Shown here one piece after another: positions 46,635 through 53,620 of a DNA stretch of 64,000 nt. The notes below the pieces were generated by a model. That model was not told where the DNA came from, ran no database searches, and was given only the letters and a program-made list of their open reading frames with translations. The stretch is taken from assembly GCA_023381645.1 (NCBI GenBank), contig JAMCRJ010000089.1, positions 12,973-76,972 on the forward strand. The letters run 5' to 3'. Numbering within the stretch: position 1 is the stretch's first letter; every line of letters starts with the position of its first letter. This DNA is from Gammaproteobacteria bacterium. GTDB taxonomy: Bacteria > Pseudomonadota > Gammaproteobacteria > Acidithiobacillales > Acidithiobacillaceae. The position numbers and the translations under genes are program-made.

Positions 46635-47768
46635 ATGGTCACCCGCAAGCTGAGATCCATCCCCGAGTCGCACCATGGCGCGACTGCGGTACCGCCAGTC
46701 TTTCGTCTGCCCGACAAGGACGAGGTGCTGTTTCGGGAAATGCTGGAAGCTTACGTCACCCGTCGTCGGGGTGCGCTGCGGCATCAGCACAAGAGTGTTG
46801 ATCGGGATACCCGCATCATCCTGGAGTTCCTTCAGTTCAGCGGCAAGGCGCCGTGGTACTGGACCGAAGAAGGCTTTGAAAAGTGGAGTTATGAGATCGG
46901 TGTGGTACGCACCCTGGCCGTGAGTTCTCAGCGGCACTATCAGGGTGCAATCCGGGGTTTTCTCGCCTACCTTATAGAAAACGTCAAATTCCGCAATGTC
47001 GTGCGCCGGGAATACGGCGTCGATCTGGTGCAGATCTGCCATCCAGAGAACTGCATCCCCCATATTTCCGAGCGGGAACTGACCCGCGAACGGCCGGCAC
47101 TGACCCATGCGGAGATCAACCAGTTTTTTAACGCTTATGATACTGCCATTACGGAAGCCGCCAGCTTTAAGACTAAGGACCTGCGCCCCCTGCAGCGGGA
47201 CAAGGCGATGTTTTATCTGACCTATGCGGCGGGACTACGAGCCTCCGAAATCATCGGGTTGAATGTCTCTTCCTTCCAGCCCAATCCGAATATTCCCGAA
47301 TTAGGGGAATACGGGTTTATTTCTGCCTGGGGTAAGGGCAGCCGGGGCAGTGGCCCGAAGCATCGGATGGTACCGGTCACACATTTACCCGTTGCTGCCT
47401 TGCTGGCGTGGTACATTCAGGAGATACGCCCGCTGTTTATGGACGTGTCAGACGCCAATGACCAGGCGCTTTTTTTCTCGGAGCGTGGCCACCGCATCGC
47501 CTTATCGACCTTTGAGGCGCGCTTTCAGCATGGAATCGCCCTGGCTAGACTGGAGGATCGGGGTTTTACGCCGCATTGCCTCCGGCACTCTTCGGTCACG
47601 CATGAGGATCTACGCTTCAGTGGGGAAATGGTACGCCGCAAGCATGGGCACACCTATCAGGCGACAACCCAAGGATATATGCACCACCCCGACGAATTCG
47701 TAAACGAGGAAATCACCCGAGCGATTGGCTCACAACTGGACGCTTTACTGGGCAAGGATAAGGAATGA
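46635..47768 (+). CDS. tyrosine recombinase (integrase) of the comM-inserted element
   Basis: A 377-residue tyrosine recombinase with a SAM-like N-terminal domain (about 30-120) and complete catalytic residues: R202 in YAAGLRASEI, a Lys in WGKGSRGSG, H314-x-x-R317 in HCLRHSSVTH, H339 and Tyr348 in HTYQATTQGYMH. It should be active. The ATG at 46635 was chosen because a promoter-like sequence lies upstream; the frame is open back to 46545. The stop overlaps the HTH gene by ATGA, which in turn is 9 bp from the large Zn-ribbon protein. Confidence 0.88.
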   Translation: MVTRKLRSIPESHHGATAVPPVFRLPDKDEVLFREMLEAYVTRRRGALRHQHKSVDRDTRIILEFLQFSGKAPWYWTEEGFEKWSYEIGVVRTLAVSSQRHYQGAIRGFLAYLIENVKFRNVVRREYGVDLVQICHPENCIPHISERELTRERPALTHAEINQFFNAYDTAITEAASFKTKDLRPLQRDKAMFYLTYAAGLRASEIIGLNVSSFQPNPNIPELGEYGFISAWGKGSRGSGPKHRMVPVTHLPVAALLAWYIQEIRPLFMDVSDANDQALFFSERGHRIALSTFEARFQHGIALARLEDRGFTPHCLRHSSVTHEDLRFSGEMVRRKHGHTYQATTQGYMHHPDEFVNEEITRAIGSQLDALLGKDKE

Positions 47769-48202
47769 ATAGATTGGCAACACTCAATACACTGGAATGG
47801 CGCGTGCGCGTGATGATGGCCGAACGCCACATCAAAACCATTACCGAACTGCGCAAGCAACTGGAGGAGGTCGGAGTCGAGATTTCGACGACACAACTCA
47901 GTCGGATAGTGGATGCCCTTCCGACACGCCTCAGCTCGGAAGTCCTGGCGGGACTGACGACGATTCTGCGTTGTGATATCGGTGATCTGATACGGGTAGC
48001 CCGGCGCCGTCCACCGCCCACGGAACAGGACGCTGATGACCGTCACCCTTCTGACACCGTTTCCAACGCGCGCTCCACCGACGACGCGACACCGGATTCA
48101 TCGCCCAAACGAGGGGTACGCCGGACGCGGGAACCGATAAGCACGAATATCACAGGACCAAAAGTCACGGCACTTCCCATCCCTGAGCGGCCCAAACGTT
48201 GA
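47765..48202 (+). CDS. small helix-turn-helix protein of the integrase module
   Basis: A 145-residue protein with a Cro/CI-type HTH (about residues 20-75: TITELRKQLEEVGVEISTTQ then LSRIVDALP and LAGLTTILRCDIGDLI), followed by a basic, probably disordered tail rich in Arg, Pro and Thr. It is translationally coupled to the integrase. Its place between two recombinase-like genes suggests a directionality or regulatory factor rather than an ordinary repressor. Confidence 0.72.
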   Translation: MNRLATLNTLEWRVRVMMAERHIKTITELRKQLEEVGVEISTTQLSRIVDALPTRLSSEVLAGLTTILRCDIGDLIRVARRRPPPTEQDADDRHPSDTVSNARSTDDATPDSSPKRGVRRTREPISTNITGPKVTALPIPERPKR

Positions 48203-48211
48203 GCACCAACC

Positions 48212-50020
48212 ATGACTCCCGGCAAAGCGCATAAAATCTGCGGCTGTTGTGGTCGGTCGATGGCCAAGGCCGTCGCCGTAACGGACGGCGTGGCCTATTG
48301 CGCGACCTGCTATGCCCGCGAGTTCAAAAAAGTGCCTTGCGCCAAGTGCGGAAAAACCATGCGTTCGCTGGGCGGTAAAACACCGGCGACCTGTCGTTCC
48401 TGCAAGGCCCAGGATCGGCACTGTGTCCGTTGTGGTAAACCCGTGCCCCGCGCCGGCCTAACAGTAGAGGAAGGGGTGGTGTGCCCCTCGTGTGTACGTT
48501 ATTACAAAGAACCCCAGCCTTGCGCGGTCTGTGGACAGAAAAGCCTGCGGCTCTCTCGGGATTTTCAGGAGGGGTTCACGGAGCCCGTCTGCAACCATTG
48601 TCGGTGCAAAAGTTATATTACCTGTCCTTCCTGTGGCAAACATCGGCGCCCGGTCGGGCCGGATGGACAGGGGCGCATTGTCTGCAAGCAATGCCTGGAA
48701 CGCGCAGGCCCCTTCATCTGCCCGCAATGCGGTCACGAAGGTCGTGCCTACAGCAAAACCCGCTGCGAGGCGTGCTATTGGAAAGATGCTGTCGAAAAGC
48801 GCATGCGTAGCGCCGTAGCACTCTTGTCCCGCCCTTGGGCCAAAGAAGCCTTCTCAGGGTTTACGCTGGAATTGCGGGAACGCGTCGGTGCCCAGCCAGC
48901 GGCTATGCGCCTGGAAAAGTATTTCCTGTACTTCGCGAAGCTCGATACACTGTTCACCACCCCCGGCGACATCACCGCCGAAAAGCTCATTATGGCCTTG
49001 GGTCGGGAAGGATTGCGCCGTTATGCGGTGCCACAGAGTTATCTGATACGCCATGGCATCGTACCCGCCTTTAGCGATGAAATCCTGCAGGCGGCCAGCG
49101 CCGAAGCCGCGCAGATCGCATTGCTGACGGCATCCGAAGGTCGGTGGTATGCGGGTTTGCTACGGCGTTTTCACGCCCACCTTGCAGAAATCAATGCCCG
49201 CTACCGGACCCGGGGGTGGCAAGGCAAGCAACAGCGTTTCGTGCCGCGCACTGTGACCACTGCGCTACGGGCGGCGAAAATATTTCTGGATTTTCTGGAG
49301 GTTGGCCCGGCGGCTGGGGTACAGCATATTCAGCAGATGCAACTGGACCGTTTTTTGGTGGAGCACCCCGGTTATCGGGATAATATCCGCGCCTTCGTGC
49401 GCTTTCTGAACCGCAAGGAAAAACTCTTCCGCAAGCTCAAGATCGAGTCCGTGCAACGCAATCTGCCCAAGGGCCTTATTCTGGATCGGGATCGCTATAC
49501 CGGTCTGCTCCGCGCCTGGCTCAACCCCGCAGACGATGTACTCAAGGCCTCCCTGATCGGCACGCTCATGCTGCTGTATGCACAACCCGCCAAACGTCTC
49601 GTCCGGTTGCGCTTAACCGATCTGGCGCAGGGTACCACGGACGGGATGTATCGGGTGATTTTCGGTCGCACCGAGATTACCCTGGACCCGCGCGTGGGCC
49701 ATCTCCTGGCCCGCTATTTGGAGCGGCGTCGCGCGCTGGCGACCATGGAAGAGACCGATGACACCGACTGGCTCTTTCCGGGGCGTCGGCATGGTGGCCA
49801 CCTGCACGAAGCCATTGTCAGCTATTACCTCAAAAAACAGGGCGTGACAGCGAATAGTCTTTTTACCACCGCCATTTACTACGCCTATCTCGGCGGGCTG
49901 CGCCACCCCAAGGTGCTGGTCAAGGCCTTTGGGATCACCGACTACACGGCCGTTAGATACTTGGAGATGATTGATCCCCGTCTGACTGCCGAGGTGGAGG
50001 CCAGAGTTGCCAGCCGATAG
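48212..50020 (+). CDS. large protein with six tandem zinc-ribbon-like units and a degenerate tyrosine-recombinase domain
   Basis: A 602-residue protein. Residues 10-188 contain twelve CxxC motifs (at 10, 30, 43, 61, 71, 91, 104, 127, 138, 158, 170 and 185), enough for six zinc ribbons. The C-terminal half has a SAM-like part (about 310-410) and a recombinase-like core with LLYAQPAKRLVRLRLTDL (Arg462), LFPGRRHGGHLHEAIVSYYL and a final GITDYTAVRYLEMIDP (Tyr583). The usual H-x-x-R is not visible. It resembles large partner subunits in multi-recombinase elements such as Tn554 TnpB; exact family not confirmed. Confidence 0.7.
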   Translation: MTPGKAHKICGCCGRSMAKAVAVTDGVAYCATCYAREFKKVPCAKCGKTMRSLGGKTPATCRSCKAQDRHCVRCGKPVPRAGLTVEEGVVCPSCVRYYKEPQPCAVCGQKSLRLSRDFQEGFTEPVCNHCRCKSYITCPSCGKHRRPVGPDGQGRIVCKQCLERAGPFICPQCGHEGRAYSKTRCEACYWKDAVEKRMRSAVALLSRPWAKEAFSGFTLELRERVGAQPAAMRLEKYFLYFAKLDTLFTTPGDITAEKLIMALGREGLRRYAVPQSYLIRHGIVPAFSDEILQAASAEAAQIALLTASEGRWYAGLLRRFHAHLAEINARYRTRGWQGKQQRFVPRTVTTALRAAKIFLDFLEVGPAAGVQHIQQMQLDRFLVEHPGYRDNIRAFVRFLNRKEKLFRKLKIESVQRNLPKGLILDRDRYTGLLRAWLNPADDVLKASLIGTLMLLYAQPAKRLVRLRLTDLAQGTTDGMYRVIFGRTEITLDPRVGHLLARYLERRRALATMEETDDTDWLFPGRRHGGHLHEAIVSYYLKKQGVTANSLFTTAIYYAYLGGLRHPKVLVKAFGITDYTAVRYLEMIDPRLTAEVEARVASR

Positions 50021-50276
50021 GACGTGGTGGCTGTATCTGATCGAGTGCCGGCGTGGTGGTATATACACCGGCATCGCGCTGAACGTGGAAAAACGTTACC
50101 AGCAGCATGTGACCGGCAAAGGAGCCAGATATACGCGCATGAATCCACCGGTACGTCTTCTCGGCTGCCGAACCTACCTAAACCACCGCGACGCGGCCCA
50201 AGCAGAATGGCGAATCACGCAGTTACCGTCACTGGAAAAAAGACAATTGGCCATCGCCTTGCACAATCACGGATGA
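50007..50276 (+). CDS. GIY-YIG domain nuclease-like protein
   Basis: An 89-residue single-domain GIY-YIG protein of the YhbQ type: WWLYLIECRRGGIYTGIALN (L-Y and Y-T-G motif), VEKRYQQHVTGKGARYTR and the catalytic Glu in AQAEWRITQL. The start is TTG with GGAGG six bases upstream and overlaps the previous gene by 14 bp, so it is probably part of the element. A DNA repair or nicking function is inferred from the family. Confidence 0.78.
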   Translation: MPADRTWWLYLIECRRGGIYTGIALNVEKRYQQHVTGKGARYTRMNPPVRLLGCRTYLNHRDAAQAEWRITQLPSLEKRQLAIALHNHG

Positions 50277-50447
50277 CCTCTATTGGACAAATCAGAATTA
50301 GGCAGCGAGCCCCGTAATCTCTGTCAGCAGTGCTGCATCAGCTTTCTTTCCCTATGCAGCATGAGTCGCAATGCGTGTTAGAATTACAAAATTACTGCCA
50401 AAAAAAACGATATATTCTCCAAAGGAAATTTGGGGCGGCATACTGCA
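50277..50447. other. short stretch with a possible gene-end remnant
   Basis: The RC of 50297-50325 encodes LTEITGLAA followed by a stop. It resembles the 3' end of the DUF3037-like gene at 51339-51370 at the DNA level (shared AGGCAGCGAG, CCCGTAA and CTCTG/TTCTG). No start or longer frame belongs to it. The rest is AT-rich and unassigned. Confidence 0.4.
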
Positions 50448-50476
50448 TTGATATTAATTATTTTTTGTGTTATACT
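50448..50476 (+). promoter_or_regulatory. promoter of the AT-rich two-gene operon
   Basis: TTGATA (50448-50453), 17 bp and TATACT (50471-50476), in a very AT-rich background 83 bp before the small gene. The match to sigma70 consensus is good. Confidence 0.65.
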
Positions 50477-50558
50477 GTGTTCTGTTTATGTTGGGTTAGT
50501 GGCAGTCAATTTAACTCATCGACTAGTCGTTTTTCTATTTAGGAGAGGTATATATATC

Positions 50559-50738
50559 ATGACGAACATTGAATTAGCAAAAAGGAGACTTTTCGACCAG
50601 AGCGCTTTAGACCTATCGAATTTCAAGATTTATCCTGGGACAAGTCGTGATGTAACCCCGGACAAATTCGCAGAGGAGATTAACAAGATGTTATCTCAGA
50701 TAGATGCGGAAGACTTTGAGGAAATGCATTTGGAGTAA
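50559..50738 (+). CDS. small hypothetical protein (59 aa), partner of the ImmA/IrrE-like protein
   Basis: Not recognised. It begins MTNIELAKRRLFDQSALDLS and ends with an acidic EDFEEMHLE tail. AGGAGAGG lies 10 bp before the ATG. It precedes the 191-residue gene by 3 bp in the same direction. Low GC and codon use unlike the surroundings mark recent transfer. A small acidic protein next to a peptidase-like gene recalls toxin-antitoxin or repressor/antirepressor pairs. Confidence 0.6.
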   Translation: MTNIELAKRRLFDQSALDLSNFKIYPGTSRDVTPDKFAEEINKMLSQIDAEDFEEMHLE

Positions 50739-50741
50739 TTC

Positions 50742-51317
50742 ATGCCTTCGGACTATAAAAAGCTGTACGAATTCTGCCAAGAACTAACGCCAGATATACG
50801 GCGTAACGACATAAAAAACAAGGTGTTAGATATTTGCGATCAAAGAAGCGTTCGTGTAATAATAACCACCATGAACACAGCTATAATGAGGGGCGCGTTT
50901 TTAGGGCCGAAATCAGGGCACCCCTACGTTGAAAATTCCGGGGTGCCTTACATAGTCCTCGCCAGAGGATTAAATTATTGCTGGGAGCGCTTTATTTTTA
51001 TCAAGGAACTGATGCATTTCTTTGATAAGGAAGAAGAGAAAACAACAAGCGTAGTTTTTGAACCACTATTAGATTCATTTTCCTCGCCGTCTTCGTTAGA
51101 GGAACGCTCCCCCATTTATCTCTCCGAAATAAAGGCAGTCTGGATGGCAATTGCTTGCTTTTGCCCAGAAGAAAATCGACTAAAGTTAAAAAATGACCTT
51201 TTAAACGGGCATATAGATGAATATGGAATTGCGCTGAAGCTCAAAATGCCAGCGCAGCATATCAGGCACCTAATGTCCGATAAGTTCGAAGGCATTATAG
51301 GCAGTTTGACCGAGTGA
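50742..51317 (+). CDS. ImmA/IrrE-like protein with a degenerate metal site
   Basis: A 191-residue protein. The segment RFIFIKELMHFFDKEEEK around residues 88-105 aligns with the HExxH helix of ImmA/IrrE (DUF955) peptidases, but the first His is Lys (KELMH). An upstream GVPYIVLARGLNYCWERF and a C-terminal helical part (about 140-191, ALKLKMPAQHIRHLMS) match the usual plan, including a final HTH-like stretch. If assignment is right, catalysis is uncertain. AT-rich like its 59-residue partner. Confidence 0.55.
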   Translation: MPSDYKKLYEFCQELTPDIRRNDIKNKVLDICDQRSVRVIITTMNTAIMRGAFLGPKSGHPYVENSGVPYIVLARGLNYCWERFIFIKELMHFFDKEEEKTTSVVFEPLLDSFSSPSSLEERSPIYLSEIKAVWMAIACFCPEENRLKLKNDLLNGHIDEYGIALKLKMPAQHIRHLMSDKFEGIIGSLTE

Positions 51318-51338
51318 CAACCGCTCAGGCTACAACAG

Positions 51339-52151
51339 CTAGGCAGCGAGTTCCCGTAACTTCTGCGAGGCGCCGCTGGATGTGATGTTCACCAATTGCG
51401 CCATCTCCCCCAACTCCTCCGCATAGATCTTATTGACCTTGGGGATGGTCTGAGTGAATACGATACATCGTTCTTTTGCCAGAAACCCGGACTCTACGGC
51501 CCGCTGGAAACTGAGCAGGGCATCATTGACCTTTTGCTGGATGTCTTTTTTCGCTCCATGAAACGCGATGGTTTTGAATCCTATACGCGGTTCTTCCGTG
51601 ATGGCATACGGAAAGGTAGTGATAAACGGCTTGGCGCCTGGCAAATCAAAGGACACCTCAACCTCTCGGGAGAAGCCCTTGCGATACACCAGTTCTGACG
51701 TGAGTAAGGCATCCTCAATCCATTCAGAGAAGGGTTTCTCTGGCGGCTTGGTCATCGTGCCGATCAGGCGATCTTCAAGGCTATCCAGCATGACCCCCAC
51801 ATCGTGGGATCCTGACCATTCCTCGGTGCGCGGTGCGGTTACCACAATTTGCCGTTCCTGAGCTGCAAGGCTGGCAAACAACGTATCAACGAGGGGACTT
51901 TCGGAGCTCCAGGCGCTGTCCCAGACAGCGAGATCCTGTAACCACTGCAACCATTCCCCGAATACCCAGTGCTCTTGGATCTGATGGGGCGCAATCGCCC
52001 GATAATAGTTCAGATCAATGGAACCATTTCTCTTTATACCGATGGCGCGTACGCAAGTACGTCCACCCACCCTGGCCAGAAGCGCAAAATTTCGGCCCTC
52101 CTGTCGCTCTGGATATTCCCGGTACTGCAAGAGTCGGTATTCCACGATCAT
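51339..52151 (-). CDS. DUF3037-like protein paired with a HipA-type kinase
   Basis: A 270-residue protein whose N-terminus (VEYRLLQYREYPERQEGRNF, then ALLARVGG) resembles DUF3037 proteins, which often stand next to HipA-like kinases, but it is about twice their usual length. The rest is not recognised. Its ATG overlaps the kinase stop by 4 bp, so the two are translated together. A partner or antitoxin-like role is inferred from this arrangement only. Confidence 0.55.
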   Translation of the reverse strand: MIVEYRLLQYREYPERQEGRNFALLARVGGRTCVRAIGIKRNGSIDLNYYRAIAPHQIQEHWVFGEWLQWLQDLAVWDSAWSSESPLVDTLFASLAAQERQIVVTAPRTEEWSGSHDVGVMLDSLEDRLIGTMTKPPEKPFSEWIEDALLTSELVYRKGFSREVEVSFDLPGAKPFITTFPYAITEEPRIGFKTIAFHGAKKDIQQKVNDALLSFQRAVESGFLAKERCIVFTQTIPKVNKIYAEELGEMAQLVNITSSGASQKLRELAA

Positions 52152-52867
52152 GGCCGGTTCCTGATAAAGCCGACAAATTCATTTACTATTGCGGGGAGTG
52201 CTCTTTTTCGCCGAATCAATGCGTTAGCGAGAGATTGCTGTATCTCTTCGGATACGGAACGGAACGGTTTACCCATCTGGCAGCACTCCTGGATATAGCC
52301 ATCAGACAATGCCACTACACGGCCGATCCAGTCTTCTAGAAAAACAGCCTGAACACGCCCATAAAATGGATGGCGACGCACAATGATTTCCCCCTCGGCT
52401 AATTTACGGATACTATTCGTTGGATCGCTTTCGACCCCAAGCAGGGCATGACTGTGATCGAAAGCGGCGAAAAGTCGTATATGGGGAGTGACCAGGGCCG
52501 CCTTCAGGTTACGAGCACGATCACCATTACCAATGAAGAGGTCAAATGTTATCAAAGCTGCTGTCATATCCGGGTACATCTGAGCGATGCGATCTAGTTG
52601 CGGATCAAGCACGTCCGGCAGGTTAATCCCCGGAGAATGCAACAAGAGGCTTGCGTAGGCCTGGCCATCACCAGTGGTCGTCAAGACGCCTTCGGCCACA
52701 GGGGCGTGTAGGGTTTGCGCGAGGCGATGTGCGACGTATTCGTTGTAGACACAATGGGGGGATTCGGTGCTGTCGAATTTCAAGGCGGCGTCCAACGTAC
52801 ATAAGGAAGGGACTGTGACGCCATTCTTTCGGGTTCCTGTAATACGGCGAATTTTATAGGTCTGCAT
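52148..52867 (-). CDS. HipA-like kinase (HipA_2 type)
   Basis: A 239-residue compact HipA-fold kinase. The catalytic loop FIGNGDRARNLK carries D116 and N120, and the DFG-like metal site is AAFDHSHALLG (D137). K30 in AALKFD is a likely ATP-binding Lys, and CVYNEYVAHRLAQTL is the family helix. It lacks the N-terminal half of E. coli HipA. It starts MQTYKIRRITGTRKNGVT and is first in a two-gene operon with the DUF3037-like gene. The substrate is unknown; growth control through phosphorylation is the family precedent. Confidence 0.75.
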   Translation of the reverse strand: MQTYKIRRITGTRKNGVTVPSLCTLDAALKFDSTESPHCVYNEYVAHRLAQTLHAPVAEGVLTTTGDGQAYASLLLHSPGINLPDVLDPQLDRIAQMYPDMTAALITFDLFIGNGDRARNLKAALVTPHIRLFAAFDHSHALLGVESDPTNSIRKLAEGEIIVRRHPFYGRVQAVFLEDWIGRVVALSDGYIQECCQMGKPFRSVSEEIQQSLANALIRRKRALPAIVNEFVGFIRNRP

Positions 52868-53224
52868 CAGTTGTCCATATCGCGGATGGTTGCTGTTACC
52901 TTGGTTCTGCTACGCGCCCTACTGTATCTTGATTTACAATAACAATAACGATGTAAGGGTACCATTTGATCCAGCGTCTGGCCATGGATTCCAAGGAATA
53001 ATGGGTGAGCAATATGTGTAGCCGCTATTACGCAGGGGGATTTTTCGCCTATCATGCCGATGCGGTACGCCAATCCCAAAGTGGCGACGTTACACCCACT
53101 CCATTTTGACGTCATATTGCCGATCCGTGACACCAGTTACGACTACCATTTGCAACAAAGCAGATTGTAATAACAGGCTATACGCAGCCACATTATATCC
53201 CATCCATTTCCTCGCATTTCGAAA
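52868..53224. other. intergenic stretch without a supported gene
   Basis: This is the upstream region of the HipA-like operon. An 88-codon minus-strand frame crosses it but shows no family, no clear ribosome site and no codon bias. Confidence 0.4.
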
Positions 53225-53568
53225 GAGTCATTAGGGTTCACCGGGTAGAGCCCCGTTGGGCTTCCTCTATTATTGACGTAGTGCATGATATACCAAGCGC
53301 CGAATATCAGTCCGGATTTGCCTGCCGGTAAAAATCTACACGGCCTTCTCCGTAGGAAACAACGATAGGCATTCTACTACCCACCATACCCTTCGAAGAA
53401 TAGCGACGGGCCTTCTGCAATCTCGACCATCACGAGACGCGCCTCAAATTGTTCCGAGAGGTTCATGACGAAATGTGGCCAGTTCTGAGCACCATGGATA
53501 ATTTCGCGAAGATTACTCATCATCTGGCTGCCATTGCATACGCCGTTGGAAAAATCTACCGTGGCCGG
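53225..53568 (-). pseudogene. decayed 3' part of a second purL
   Basis: On the minus strand the sequence encodes [36 protein letters not shown] and [15 protein letters not shown], then after a frameshift [19 protein letters not shown] and further left MHYVNNRGSPTGLYPVNPND. This follows the glutaminase domain of PurL, from the catalytic-Cys region to the YPANPNGSP segment, at about 60% identity to the intact purL at 19.7-23.5 kb. It is not a recent copy of that gene. Stops and shifts show it is dead. Confidence 0.85.
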
Positions 53569-53590
53569 GATACTAATAGGCATCCCGGCC
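53563..53590 (-). terminator. possible terminator of the second RND operon
   Basis: GGCCGGGAT and ATCCCGGCC form a perfect 9-bp stem around a 10-nt loop, about 30 bp after the RND stop codon. A T run follows only after 9 further bases on the minus strand, so it may be a weak terminator. Confidence 0.45.
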
Positions 53591-53620
53591 AGTTCGACTG
53601 CGTAAAACCGTAATCTTCCC

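Noticed and set aside
52867..53133. An 88-codon minus-strand frame upstream of the HipA-like kinase
   Set aside because: No ribosome site, no family and mixed composition; more likely the regulatory region of the kinase operon.
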